A DNA stretch of 64,000 nucleotides from Arthrobacter crystallopoietes (GTDB lineage: Bacteria > Actinomycetota > Actinomycetes > Actinomycetales > Micrococcaceae): assembly GCF_017603825.1 (NCBI RefSeq), contig NZ_CP072014.1, positions 1,984,001-2,048,000 of the forward strand. The letters run 5' to 3'. Made by a program: the position numbers and the translations under genes. This document shows positions 24,661 to 33,793 of the stretch, piece after piece (within the stretch, counting starts at the first letter, position 1; every line of letters starts with the position of its first letter). The notes below the pieces were generated by a model. The model saw only the letters and a list, made by a program, of their open reading frames with translations, was not told where the DNA came from and ran no database searches.

Positions 24661-26340
24661 TCAGTAGGCGCGGACCCGCTGCTCGACCACGAGGTGGATG
24701 AGCGCGAAGGTCTTCTGCTCGTCGATCGCCTTCAGGGCCGCTTCGAGGGCGGCGGGCACATCGGCGTCGTTCTCTACCTTGATGCCGAAACCACCGAAGG
24801 CCTGGGCCATCAGCGCGAACTCCGGGTTCTTCAGCTGGGTGCCGGAGATCCGGTCCGGGTAGTGCCGCTCTTGGTGCGTGCGGATGGTGCCGTATTCCTG
24901 GTTGTCCATCACGATCACCAGCGGGGTGGCGCCGTACTGCGCGGCCGTGGCCAGCTCCTGGCCGTTCATCAGGAACTCCCCGTCGCCGGCGATGGTGACG
25001 ACGCGGCGGCCGGGGTGTGCCAGCGAGGCGGCGATGGCGGACGGGATCGAGTAGCCCATGGAACCGTTGCGGGCGCTGAGCATCGAGGCGTACTGCTGGG
25101 TGGGGAAGTAGCGGTGCGCCCAGTTGGTGTGCTCGCCGGCGCCCAGCGTGACCATAGCGTCTTCGGGCAGATCGCGCACCAGGTTGGCCATCAAAGTGTC
25201 CATCCGGGCCTGGCCGGCCGAGGGCTCTGCCGGCGGCAGCGCGGCGAACTTCTCCTGCTCGGCGCGCATGCGCTCGGTCCAGGTCTTCCATTCCGGCTTG
25301 ACCGGCAGATCCATCATCACCAGGTCGCGGACGAAGACATCCGGCTTGGCAACGATCTGGTGGGAGACGGCGCCGGAACGGCCGCGCAGGGAGGAATCAA
25401 TGGTAACGAGGAAGTTCTTCTTCGACCAGTCCTGCCGGACCAGGAAACCGTCGGTGATCACGTCGCCCGGGACGGTGCCGACGAAGATCAGCAGGTCCGT
25501 TTCTTCCAGCAGGTCGTACGTGGGCTTGGGCCGGCCATAGCCGATCGGGCCGACGTAGGACGGCGAATCGAACGGAACAATGCCTTCGCAACGCCACTCT
25601 GCCGCAGCGGCAACATGGTGGTCCTCCAGCCAGTTGGACAGCGCCGTTGCGCCCTCCTGGGTCCAGTCGTTGCCGCCGACCACGAACAGCGGCTTCTCGG
25701 CATCCTTCAGCGCAGCCTTCAGCGCCTTCCAATCCGTGACGGTCATGCCGCCGGTTGCTACGGGGATCTCCGGGTGCAGCGTGGGGTTGATCTGCTCGCG
25801 GATGATGTCTTCCGGCAGACCGACGACGACGGGGCCCGGGCGTCCGCTCATGGCGGCGAACATGGCTTCGGCGACGATTTCGGACGCCCGCTCGGCGTGG
25901 TCCAGCACCATGACGCGCTTGGCGCCGGTGTCGAACCAGGACTTGATGTCGAACTCCTGGAAGGCCTCGCGGTCCCGGTGCTCGAACGGAATCAGCCCGA
26001 CAAAGAGGACCATCGGGGTGGAGTCCTGCCATGCGGTGTGCAGGCCGACGTGGGCGTTTGCGGCACCCGGGCCGCGGGTGACCATGGCGATGCCGGGCAC
26101 CTGGTTCATCTTGCCGTCGGCTTCGGCCATGTAGGCGGCGCCGCCTTCGTGGCGGCAGACCACGGTCTCGATGTCGGACTCATGCAGGCCGTCGAGGACA
26201 TCCAGGAAGCTCTCGCCGGGAACCACATAGGTGCGCTTCACTCCGTGTGCGACCAGCGTGTCCACAATGACGTGTCCGGCTGACTTCAGCAGCGGCTGCT
26301 GCTCCTTGGTGTCGGCTGGTTCCACGGTCAACTGCGTCAT
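24661..26340 (-). CDS. Thiamine-diphosphate-dependent enzyme, acetolactate synthase-like
   Basis: This 559-aa enzyme has the three-domain POX/AHAS layout: an N-terminal PYR domain with catalytic Glu in CRHEGGAAYMAEADGK, a central TPP_enzyme_M domain (KPLFVVGGNDWTQEGATAL), and a PP domain with GDGEFLMN. The Asn that ligates Mg follows in VMDNQEYG. It should decarboxylate or ligate a 2-oxo acid; the subtype is unclear and it is not the housekeeping IlvB. The ATG at 26340 has AAAGAGGA upstream. It is 200 nt downstream of a GntR gene on the same strand and next to a Rieske oxygenase cluster, so it probably handles an oxo acid from that pathway. Confidence 0.85.
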   Translation of the reverse strand: MTQLTVEPADTKEQQPLLKSAGHVIVDTLVAHGVKRTYVVPGESFLDVLDGLHESDIETVVCRHEGGAAYMAEADGKMNQVPGIAMVTRGPGAANAHVGLHTAWQDSTPMVLFVGLIPFEHRDREAFQEFDIKSWFDTGAKRVMVLDHAERASEIVAEAMFAAMSGRPGPVVVGLPEDIIREQINPTLHPEIPVATGGMTVTDWKALKAALKDAEKPLFVVGGNDWTQEGATALSNWLEDHHVAAAAEWRCEGIVPFDSPSYVGPIGYGRPKPTYDLLEETDLLIFVGTVPGDVITDGFLVRQDWSKKNFLVTIDSSLRGRSGAVSHQIVAKPDVFVRDLVMMDLPVKPEWKTWTERMRAEQEKFAALPPAEPSAGQARMDTLMANLVRDLPEDAMVTLGAGEHTNWAHRYFPTQQYASMLSARNGSMGYSIPSAIAASLAHPGRRVVTIAGDGEFLMNGQELATAAQYGATPLVIVMDNQEYGTIRTHQERHYPDRISGTQLKNPEFALMAQAFGGFGIKVENDADVPAALEAALKAIDEQKTFALIHLVVEQRVRAY

Positions 26341-26540
26341 GGGTGTCCTCTTTCGTCTTTGAATGAACAGTTTGGTCGGTTCGTCAATGTGCGGTCGCAT
26401 GGATTTTGCACATTGCGATTGAGCAAAAGTTACATCACGAACGGCCGAGGACGTCAGCGGGCAGGACACAGTGGGGTAATGAATGTGAAACGCGGCACTT
26501 TGGGTTGTTTTGTCCGGTGGCCGCGCTCCGGCGGCCCTGC

Positions 26541-27197
26541 TTAGTCGATCGGCTCGTAGCGGTTGGGGTCTTTCACGTCATGGCAGTGGGCGAGCACTTC
26601 GATGGCTCGGGATATGTCCTGGTCTTTGAGCGCCTGGAGGATGCGGCGATGATCGTGGATGACCTTGGCCTGGTGCTCCGGGCCTTGGCGGTACGTGAGG
26701 GTGATGCGGTGCTGGACGGGATGGTTCCAGATCGACGTGATGACGCCGCGGAGATAGTCGTTGCCCGAAGGCTCGACGAGGGCCAGATGGAACGCCCGGC
26801 CAAGCCGGAAGAGTTCGGCGCTGTCCTGGGGGTCGACAATTTCCGTTTCATCGATGAGGCCCTTGAGTCGGACAAGTTGCTGGGGCGTGTAGGCGCCGGC
26901 GGCACGTTGGACGGCGAGTGATTCGAGGGCATAGCGGACCTCGTAGACATTCTCGATCTCGCGCTCGTCCAACTGGTTGACGATGTAGCCCTTGCCCGGA
27001 ACGAGCGTCGTCAATCCTTCAAGGGTCAATTGGGTCAGGGCGTCCCGCACCGGGGTGCGGGAGACGCCGTACTGGGCGGCGACGGTCTCCTGGGCCAGCG
27101 CCGAACCCGGCTCGATGCTGCCGCTGATGATGTCGGCGCTGATTTGCTCGTACACGCGGACGGCCAGAGGCCTCACATCATTCGGTATGCCGGCCAT
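26541..27197 (-). CDS. GntR/FadR-family transcriptional regulator
   Basis: This 218-aa protein has an N-terminal winged helix (VYEQISADIISGSIEPGSALAQETVAAQYGVSRTPVRDAL). The all-helical FCD ligand domain has Arg and Glu in VRYALE and metal-type residues in FHLALVEPSGNDYL and a final HCHDV. FCD regulators sense small carboxylates. It is divergent from the Rieske oxygenase gene, and a perfect palindrome (GTGTATACAC) lies over that promoter, so it likely represses the catabolic operon. Confidence 0.92.
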   Translation of the reverse strand: MAGIPNDVRPLAVRVYEQISADIISGSIEPGSALAQETVAAQYGVSRTPVRDALTQLTLEGLTTLVPGKGYIVNQLDEREIENVYEVRYALESLAVQRAAGAYTPQQLVRLKGLIDETEIVDPQDSAELFRLGRAFHLALVEPSGNDYLRGVITSIWNHPVQHRITLTYRQGPEHQAKVIHDHRRILQALKDQDISRAIEVLAHCHDVKDPNRYEPID

Positions 27198-27323
27198 GGC
27201 GGTCCTCCTTGGGTCTGATCCATCTTGGCATGAAGTCGCTGCGTTCCACCATCAGCGCTGCCGCCCGCACCTGGCCGGAACGAGAGGCGGGATAGGCCTT
27301 CGCAAATCTCTTTGCAAAAGTGG

Positions 27324-27361
27324 TTGACCTCACACCGATTCACTGAATACAGTGTATACAC
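27324..27361 (+). promoter_or_regulatory. Promoter and operator of the Rieske oxygenase operon
   Basis: TTGACC (27324-27329) and TACAGT (27348-27353), with an 18-nt spacer, form a good sigma-70-type promoter. The perfect palindrome GTGTATACAC (27352-27361) overlaps the -10 edge and the expected start of transcription. GntR/FadR regulators often bind GTATAC-centred palindromes, so this is a likely site for the divergent GntR. A further repeat, GCAAA-N4-TTTGC, lies at 27302-27315. Confidence 0.6.
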
Positions 27362-27382
27362 CCGACCGAGGAGACCGTGAAA

Positions 27383-28444
27383 ATGTATGTGTTGAACACC
27401 TGGTACGTGGCGGCGTGGTCCACGGAAGTGACTCGCAAGCCCGTTCGCCGGGTCATCTGCGAGCAGCCCATCGTGCTGTTCCGTACCCAGGACAATGAGG
27501 CCATCGCACTCGCCGATCGCTGCGCCCACCGTGCTTTCCCGTTGTCCGAAGGCCGCACCGTCGGCGATTCGGTGGAATGCGGTTACCACGGCTTTACGTA
27601 CGGCCCCGATGGTGTGTGCACGAAGGTGCCGGCCCAGTCCTCGATTCCGGAACGCGCAAAGGTGCGCAAGTATCCGGTGGTGGAGCAGGATGGCTGGATC
27701 TGGATCTGGACCGGCGACCCCGAACTGGCCAACCCGGCGGACGTGCCGGACACCCACTGGATGGTCGACCCGGAATGGGCTACGGTGACGCATTCCTACC
27801 ATTTCAAGTGCCGGGCGGACCTGATCCATGACAATCTGCTGGACCTGACCCACGAGTCCTTCCTGCACAAGACCACCGTGGGAGATGACTACATCTACGA
27901 GCACGGCATCACGGTGGAGGTCGAGGGCAACGTGGTCAGCGTCGACCGCCTGATGCCTTCGGTAGCAGCGCCCCCGCTCTACGCCGAGACGATGGATGCC
28001 CGCGGGCTGTTCGACCGCTTCCACTGCACGGAGTTCTTCGTGCCGAACCTGCACGTCCTCCATTCCGGGATCACCGGTGAGGGCAAGCCCCGCGAGGAGG
28101 GTTACCTGATTAAGGTCCTCAACGGCATCACCCCCATCGATGAGCACAATTCCTGGTACTACTACGCTTTCAGCCGCAACTTCGCCGTGGACAACGAGCA
28201 AGCGACCGAGGACCTGCGAGTTGGTTTGGCCACGGTGCTGGACGAGGACGCGTCGGCACTGGAGGCCCAGGAGATCGGCATGCAGACCCGGCCGGAAGGT
28301 GAGTTCGATGTGCTGATCGCCCAGGACGGTGGCGTGGCCAAGGCACGGCGCATTCTCGGTGCCCTGCTGAAGAAGGAGCAGCAGGCGCAGTCCGTCGCCG
28401 GTGCGGCTGTCCGCCGGGAGCCGGTTGCTCCCAGGACAGCGTAG
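27383..28444 (+). CDS. Rieske non-haem iron oxygenase, VanA-like alpha subunit
   Basis: This 353-aa oxygenase has an N-terminal Rieske [2Fe-2S] domain with CAH and CGYHG ligands (about residues 46-69) and a catalytic domain with the mononuclear iron motif DNLLDLTHESFLH. Size and motif place it with vanillate O-demethylase, dicamba O-demethylase and toluenesulfonate monooxygenase. These remove methyl groups or hydroxylate using electrons from a VanB-type reductase, and a VanB-type gene lies 4.3 kb downstream in the same direction. The ATG at 27383 is 9 nt from GAGGAG; a GTG at 27377 is too close. It is the first gene of a long operon. Confidence 0.9.
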   Translation: MYVLNTWYVAAWSTEVTRKPVRRVICEQPIVLFRTQDNEAIALADRCAHRAFPLSEGRTVGDSVECGYHGFTYGPDGVCTKVPAQSSIPERAKVRKYPVVEQDGWIWIWTGDPELANPADVPDTHWMVDPEWATVTHSYHFKCRADLIHDNLLDLTHESFLHKTTVGDDYIYEHGITVEVEGNVVSVDRLMPSVAAPPLYAETMDARGLFDRFHCTEFFVPNLHVLHSGITGEGKPREEGYLIKVLNGITPIDEHNSWYYYAFSRNFAVDNEQATEDLRVGLATVLDEDASALEAQEIGMQTRPEGEFDVLIAQDGGVAKARRILGALLKKEQQAQSVAGAAVRREPVAPRTA

Positions 28445-28452
28445 GTGCCCGC

Positions 28453-28902
28453 ATGTGGATGCTGATCAGAGCCAACGCGCTGGGCGGGGAGACCGCACCG
28501 GAATCCGGTGCCAGGATTCTGGCTGCCTGTCCCGACTCGGCCGAGCGGGGCGACCCGTGGCGCTGGACGGTGGAGCTGGATGAGTCCGGGCCGGAACCGG
28601 CGGTAGCGCTCGACGCCGATGCAAGCTACATCTCCTCCGAAAGCCACCGTTATGCCGGCGGCTACACCGGAGTGCTGCAGCGCGGCGCCGGCGAGCAGCT
28701 GGTGGTCACGGGGCTGGCAGGCGAAGCCCTCGTCGCTGCTGAGGACGGACCATGGGAACGCTGGCTGCGGGCGGGCGACGTCTTCATCGTCGAAGGCGAG
28801 GACGCCGAGAGTATCAGGCTGTCGCTGGCAGCCGGTGAAGCTACTGTCCAGGTCATCACCCTTGCCCCGAGGCAAGCCAAGGTTCTGCGGTGGGTCCCGT
28901 GA
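28453..28902 (+). CDS. Hypothetical protein in the oxygenase operon
   Basis: This 149-aa soluble protein appears mostly beta: WRWTVELDESG, YTGVLQRGAGEQLVVTGLAGEALVA and LRAGDVFIVEGEDAESIRLSL. The RAGDVFIVEGED stretch resembles the second motif of cupin or HutD/Ves-like barrels, but metal ligands are not evident. I do not recognise it securely. It lies 8 nt after the oxygenase and overlaps the deacylase gene, so it is certainly co-expressed and may be an accessory enzyme or ligand-binding protein of the pathway. Confidence 0.7.
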   Translation: MWMLIRANALGGETAPESGARILAACPDSAERGDPWRWTVELDESGPEPAVALDADASYISSESHRYAGGYTGVLQRGAGEQLVVTGLAGEALVAAEDGPWERWLRAGDVFIVEGEDAESIRLSLAAGEATVQVITLAPRQAKVLRWVP

Positions 28903-29960
28903 CCGCCGGCGGCGTCGTTGACGTCGAGCGGCGAACGTCGGGCAAGTCCTTGCACGGGATCGAACCGGGCCGGGCCGGCAAGCAGTTGGGTTTTGCGGGC
29001 CTGTCGCATTCGGACAACGTCTATGACAACGGGCTGATCCCGTTGCCGGTCGCGGTCGTTTCCTCGGGGACCGGACCGACCGCGCTGCTGGTCGCGGGCA
29101 CGCACGGGGACGAATACGAAGGCCAGGTGGTGTTGCATGAACTGATCCGGTCCCTGGAACCGGAGCACCTGAACGGCACGGTGGTCATCGTGCCTGCCGC
29201 CAATGCACCGGCAGTACGGGCCGGCACCAGGGTCTCGCCGATCGACGGCGGGAACCTCAACCGAAGCTACCCGGGACAGAACCGCAGCGGACCCACCGAC
29301 CAGGTTGCCGACCTGATCGCGGGCACGCTGCTGCCCGACGCCGACGTTGTGCTTGATCTGCACTCGGGCGGTTCCAACTCCACCTACCTCCCGAGCATGT
29401 TCATCTACCGCGGGCCGGACCAGCCGACCTGGGAACGGAAAGTCTCCGCTGCGCGCGCGATGGGGCTGCCCTACGTGATCGTGGTACAGCCCCGCCTTGA
29501 ACCTGGTTCGCTCAGTACAGCGGGCGACGACGCCGGCGTGCTGGCACTGTCCACGGAACTAGGCGGGGGAGGCACGGTTGATCCGGGAATCCTGTCCGAC
29601 GCGCGCCGGGGCGTGCGCGCACTGCTGGCCCACGTGGGAATCCTTGCAGCGCAACCGGAGACCGAAGTCCAGCTGGAAACAACGGCAACGGCCGAGCCGA
29701 TCTGGCTGGAGCTGGTGCCCGACTCCCCGGTCATGGCAACCGCTGCGGGCATCTTCGAACCGCTGGTAGCCCTGGGCCAGCGGGTCCGGGCGGGCGATCC
29801 CGTTGCCCGGGTCCATGCCATCGATGATCTGGAGCGCGCACCGCAGGAATACACAGCCCGGGTGGATGGCATCGTCGCCATCTTGCGCCGGCCGGCACTG
29901 GTCGCGCTCGGCAGCTACCTGCTCCATATAGCACCTGAACTTGAAGCACCGAGGCCTTGA
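28899..29960 (+). CDS. Succinylglutamate desuccinylase/aspartoacylase-family deacylase
   Basis: This 353-aa zinc hydrolase has ligand motif HGDEYEG (His and Glu), the substrate-arginine region VSPIDGGNLNRSYPG, and the third ligand His in LDLHSGGSNSTYLP. A C-terminal beta domain follows. The family removes acyl groups from amino-acid-like amides; DoeB of ectoine breakdown and AstE are members. The GTG at 28899 overlaps the previous stop (GTGA) and is preferred; GTG 28890 is also in frame. Its place among an oxygenase and an amino-acid-type importer suggests it deacylates an N-acyl amino acid intermediate. Confidence 0.87.
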   Translation: MTAGGVVDVERRTSGKSLHGIEPGRAGKQLGFAGLSHSDNVYDNGLIPLPVAVVSSGTGPTALLVAGTHGDEYEGQVVLHELIRSLEPEHLNGTVVIVPAANAPAVRAGTRVSPIDGGNLNRSYPGQNRSGPTDQVADLIAGTLLPDADVVLDLHSGGSNSTYLPSMFIYRGPDQPTWERKVSAARAMGLPYVIVVQPRLEPGSLSTAGDDAGVLALSTELGGGGTVDPGILSDARRGVRALLAHVGILAAQPETEVQLETTATAEPIWLELVPDSPVMATAAGIFEPLVALGQRVRAGDPVARVHAIDDLERAPQEYTARVDGIVAILRRPALVALGSYLLHIAPELEAPRP

Positions 29961-30027
29961 TCGTCTCCTGATCAATGCCGGATATCCGTTACCGGACAAC
30001 GCGGTCCGGACCATGAAAGGAAAATCC

Positions 30028-30975
30028 ATGCGTCATTCCCGTCAACGTGCCACCCGGTCAACCATCCTGGCCGGCTCCGTACTGCTGGCCTTGTCCCTCA
30101 GCGCCTGCACCAATGCCTCTCAAGCCGCCCCGGAACCGGCAGGTTCCGGGGCTTCGGCAGGCGCCAATACCGGCGCGGAAGCCGTTGCCCTCAACGAGAC
30201 GGCCAGGGACCTGCTGCCCGAGGAGATCCGGGCCGCCGGAACCCTGCGCGTGGCTTCGGACCCAACGTACGCTCCCTTCGAGTACTACGACACCGACAAC
30301 ACGACCATGATCGGCTACGACGTCGACTTCTCGGACGCCGTGGGCGCCGCGCTGGGCCTGGAGGTCGAGCATGTGCCGGCAACATTCGACACCATCCTGC
30401 CGGGTCTGGCCTCTGGGAAATACGACATGGCCATGTCGACGTTCTCGATCACGCCTGAACGCGAGAAGATCGTGGACTTCGTGGACTACCTCAACGGCGG
30501 CTCCGGCGTCGCCGTCGTGCCTGGAAATCCCCAGCAGATCTCGATGGACCCCTTAAGCATGTGCGGCAAGAAGATCGCCGGGCAGAAGGGCTCGATCCAG
30601 TCCATGGAGTATCTGCCCGCCTTCTCCAAGGAATGCACGGCCGCGGGCAAAGAGCCCATTGTCATTCAGAACTTTCCCGGGCAGACCGATGCCAATCTCG
30701 CCCTGACGTCCGGGCGTGTGGACGCCGTGGTGGCGGACAGCGTCTCGCTGGCCTACCAAGCCAAGGAAGCCGGCGGTCAGTTCGAACTGGCGGCCGGTGA
30801 GGACTACGAACCGATCCCCACCGGTATAGCCCTGGCGAAAAACGCAGGGCTGCAGGAAGCCGTCACCGAGGCCACCCGGGGCATTCTGGACAGCGACTAC
30901 TACGAGGAAATGCGCGCCAAATGGGGTCTCCCGGAGTCCGTCCTGATCACCTCCGAAGTCCTCGACGAGAAGTAG
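30028..30975 (+). CDS. ABC transporter substrate-binding lipoprotein, polar amino acid type
   Basis: This 315-aa lipoprotein has lipobox LSLSACTN near residue 24, then a family 3 solute-binding fold. It contains LRVASDPTYAPFEYYDTDNTTMIGYDVDFSDAV and the hinge segment MAMSTFSITPEREKIVDFVDYL. These bind polar or basic amino acids and related compounds at the cell surface. The ATG at 30028 has GAAAGGA 8 nt upstream; in-frame ATGs at 29941 and 30013 would lengthen the signal unusually. It is followed by permease and ATPase genes. Confidence 0.92.
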   Translation: MRHSRQRATRSTILAGSVLLALSLSACTNASQAAPEPAGSGASAGANTGAEAVALNETARDLLPEEIRAAGTLRVASDPTYAPFEYYDTDNTTMIGYDVDFSDAVGAALGLEVEHVPATFDTILPGLASGKYDMAMSTFSITPEREKIVDFVDYLNGGSGVAVVPGNPQQISMDPLSMCGKKIAGQKGSIQSMEYLPAFSKECTAAGKEPIVIQNFPGQTDANLALTSGRVDAVVADSVSLAYQAKEAGGQFELAAGEDYEPIPTGIALAKNAGLQEAVTEATRGILDSDYYEEMRAKWGLPESVLITSEVLDEK

Positions 30976-30993
30976 CCGAGAGGAAGCAGCCGC

Positions 30994-31932
30994 ATGACTG
31001 CCGTGACTACCCGAAGCGGGCAAACAGCCTCCACCGGCGATGGCTACACCGTCGTCAAGGCCAGACATCCGGGCCGATGGCTCTCCGCCGCCGTCATCAT
31101 CGTCATCGCGGGGCTGTTGCTGCACTCCGTGATGACCAACCCCAACTTTGGTTGGGACGTCGTGGGACTCTACCTGCGCGATGTTTCCATTGGCCGCGGC
31201 ATCCTTGTGACGCTGGGGTTGACGGCGATCAGCATGGCCATCGGCATCGCCCTCGGCGTGGTCTTCGCAGTCATGCGGCTCTCGGCCAATCCGGTTGTCC
31301 GCGGGGCCGCCTTCGCCTACGTGAATTTCTTCCGGGGCACCCCGGTGCTGGTGCAGTTGCTGTTCTGGTTCAACCTGGCGGCGCTCTACCCGGTCATCAC
31401 GCTCGGCATCCCTGGCGTCCATTTGGACGCGAACCAGCTGATCACACCCATGACTGCAGCAATCCTGGGACTGGGTCTGAACCAGGGCGCCTACATGTCC
31501 GAGATCGTCCGGGCCGGAATCCTCTCCGTGGACCACGGGCAGACGGAGGCCGCCGAGGCCCTGGGCATCACCCGGATGCAGACCATGCGCCGGGTGGTGC
31601 TGCCGCAGGCCATGCGGGTGATCATCCCGCCCACGGGTAACGAAACCATCGGGATGCTCAAGACCACTGCCCTGGTCAGCGTGATCTCGGTGCCGGAACT
31701 GCTGTATTCGGCGCAGATCATCTACGCACGGACCTTCGAGACCGTGCCGCTGCTGATCGTCGCCAGCCTCTGGTACCTGCTGATCACCTCGATCCTGACG
31801 GTTGGCCAGTACTACCTTGAGCGGCGGTTTGCCCGGGGCAATCAGCGGAACCTGCCGCCGACGCCGCTGCAACAGTTGAAGAGGTTTTTCGCCACCCATG
31901 ACGCACTCTCCCTGAAAGGCGGCAAAAAATGA
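30994..31932 (+). CDS. Amino-acid ABC transporter permease, HisM/GlnP type
   Basis: This 312-aa protein has an N-terminal extra helix, five core helices, and the EAA loop [33 protein letters not shown], diagnostic of HisM/GlnP permeases. [14 protein letters not shown] is another family signature. It presumably acts as a homodimer because only one permease gene is present. The stop overlaps the ATPase start by 4 nt. Confidence 0.93.
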   Translation: MTAVTTRSGQTASTGDGYTVVKARHPGRWLSAAVIIVIAGLLLHSVMTNPNFGWDVVGLYLRDVSIGRGILVTLGLTAISMAIGIALGVVFAVMRLSANPVVRGAAFAYVNFFRGTPVLVQLLFWFNLAALYPVITLGIPGVHLDANQLITPMTAAILGLGLNQGAYMSEIVRAGILSVDHGQTEAAEALGITRMQTMRRVVLPQAMRVIIPPTGNETIGMLKTTALVSVISVPELLYSAQIIYARTFETVPLLIVASLWYLLITSILTVGQYYLERRFARGNQRNLPPTPLQQLKRFFATHDALSLKGGKK

Positions 31933-32726
31933 CGGCGATCCACGGCGTTGAACCCATGGTCAAGGCCGATGCCATCTGCAAGAACTTCGGTTCCAACCAG
32001 GTGCTGAAAGGCATTGACCTGCACGTCCAGCCGGGAGAGGTCGTGTGCCTGATCGGCCCGTCCGGATCCGGGAAGAGTACATTCCTGCGCTGCATCAACC
32101 ATCTTGAAACGGTCGACGGCGGCCGGATGTGGGTGAACGGAAAGATCGTCGGCTACGACCTCAAGGGCACCAAACTCTACGAGCAGAGCCACAACGATGT
32201 CTGCCGCAGCCGCTCCGAAGTTGGAATGGTCTTCCAGCAGTTCAACTTGTTCCCGCACATGACGGTGTTGGAGAACCTGATCGAAGCGCCGCGGCTGGTA
32301 CGCAAGGAGAAGAAAGCCAAAGCCGTGGCGCGGGCCATGTCACTGTTGGAGAAAGTAGGCCTGGCCGAAAAGTCCCATGCCTATCCGCGCCAGCTCTCGG
32401 GTGGCCAGCAGCAGCGGGTGGCGATCGCCCGCGCCTTGTGTATGGAGCCGAAACTGATGCTCTTTGACGAGCCCACCTCCGCCCTGGACCCGGAACTGGT
32501 GGGGGAAGTCCTGAAGGTGATGAAGGATCTGGCCAACTCCGGCATGACCATGGTGGTGGTCACGCACGAGATGAACTTTGCCCGCGACGTCGCCGACCGG
32601 GTGGTCTTCATGGCCGATGGCTACGTGGTGGAGCAGGGGCCTGCCCGAGAGGTCATCACCAATCCGCAGAACGAACGCACCAAGGCCTTCCTTGCCTCGG
32701 TGCTCTCCGAACCGGCCGCGGCCTGA
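31929..32726 (+). CDS. Amino-acid ABC transporter ATP-binding protein, GlnQ type
   Basis: This 265-aa ATPase has Walker [11 protein letters not shown]-loop [17 protein letters not shown], signature [15 protein letters not shown], Walker [15 protein letters not shown] and switch His in [15 protein letters not shown]. These are typical of the GlnQ/HisP subfamily. It contains an unusual short insertion ([18 protein letters not shown]) before the Q-loop, seen in some actinobacterial members. It completes the one-permease importer with the two preceding genes. Confidence 0.95.
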   Translation: MTAIHGVEPMVKADAICKNFGSNQVLKGIDLHVQPGEVVCLIGPSGSGKSTFLRCINHLETVDGGRMWVNGKIVGYDLKGTKLYEQSHNDVCRSRSEVGMVFQQFNLFPHMTVLENLIEAPRLVRKEKKAKAVARAMSLLEKVGLAEKSHAYPRQLSGGQQQRVAIARALCMEPKLMLFDEPTSALDPELVGEVLKVMKDLANSGMTMVVVTHEMNFARDVADRVVFMADGYVVEQGPAREVITNPQNERTKAFLASVLSEPAAA

Positions 32727-32747
32727 ACCATCAGTGGTGAATGAATC

Positions 32748-33701
32748 ATGAATGAAGAATTTTTCGACGTCGAGGTCCGCTCGATCCAACGCGAGTCCAG
32801 CAGCGTGGTCTCGCTGCGGCTGGAACATCCCCTGGGGGAGGAGTTGCCGGAGTGGAACCCCGGATCCCATGTGGATGTCCTCCTGCCCAACGGGATCCTG
32901 CGGCAGTATTCGCTCTGCTCAGAGACGGCGGACCGAGCCGCGTGGCGGCTAGGCGTGCTGCGCGAAGCCGAAGGACGCGGCGGCTCCGCCTATGTCCACG
33001 ACGAACTGAAGCCCGGCACCAAGATCCAGCTCCGCGGGCCGCGCAACAACTTCGCGCTGGAGCCCGCTGCCGGCTACGTATTCATCGCCGGTGGCATCGG
33101 CATCACGCCGGTGCTGCCGATGGTCCGCCACGCCGCCGAGCGCGGAGTGCCTTGGCGGCTGGTGTACCTCGGCCGCAGCCGGGAATCGATGGCGTTCTTG
33201 GGGGAAACACTGGCCCTCGGCGGGAACGTCGAAATCCACGCCGATGACGAGAGCGGGCTCTACCCGCTCGCCGGACTGCTCGGCCGGCTCGATGCGGGCA
33301 CCCACGTATACGCCTGCGGACCGGGACCGCTGCTGAACGTGCTCCAGTCCATCGCCGACGGATGGGAGGATCCCGCACGCTTCCATTGCGAACGGTTCAC
33401 CGCCAGCGACCAGGCAGCGGCGCAACTCTCAGATGAATCTTCCTTTGTGGTGGAACTAGCCGACGGCACCCAGGTTTCGGTAGGACAGTCGGAGACCATC
33501 TTGCAGGCGCTGGAGAACGCCGGGATCAACCAGCCGAACTCCTGCCGGGAAGGGATCTGCGGTACCTGCGAGACCGGCGTGCTTGGCGGCGAGATCGACC
33601 ACCGTGACTCGCTGCTATCGGACGATGAGCGCGCGGCCGGAGACACTATGATGATCTGCGTCTCCCGGTGCAAGGGCAAGCGCCTGCTGCTGGACCTGTG
33701 A
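32748..33701 (+). CDS. VanB-type oxidoreductase, Rieske oxygenase reductase
   Basis: This 317-aa protein carries the electron chain for a class IA oxygenase. It has an FMN-binding beta-barrel with RQYSLCS, an NAD-binding domain with GGIGITPVLPM and YACGPGPLLN, and a C-terminal plant-type [2Fe-2S] domain (SCREGICGTCETG plus a final Cys in MMICVSRC). All four cluster Cys residues are present. It almost certainly serves the VanA-like oxygenase at the head of the operon. The gene lies 21 nt after the ATPase gene. Confidence 0.93.
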   Translation: MNEEFFDVEVRSIQRESSSVVSLRLEHPLGEELPEWNPGSHVDVLLPNGILRQYSLCSETADRAAWRLGVLREAEGRGGSAYVHDELKPGTKIQLRGPRNNFALEPAAGYVFIAGGIGITPVLPMVRHAAERGVPWRLVYLGRSRESMAFLGETLALGGNVEIHADDESGLYPLAGLLGRLDAGTHVYACGPGPLLNVLQSIADGWEDPARFHCERFTASDQAAAQLSDESSFVVELADGTQVSVGQSETILQALENAGINQPNSCREGICGTCETGVLGGEIDHRDSLLSDDERAAGDTMMICVSRCKGKRLLLDL

Positions 33702-33793
33702 GGCATCCCCGCTGCTTGTAAGCTGGACGAATGCTTCGACGCCCTGCTGGCCTGTGCCTTGTTCTGTCCGGCCCTGCCGGAAGGGAGTAGCGC

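Noticed and set aside
24640-26283. 547-codon plus-strand frame opposite the TPP enzyme
   Set aside because: It is antisense to a gene with full catalytic motifs.
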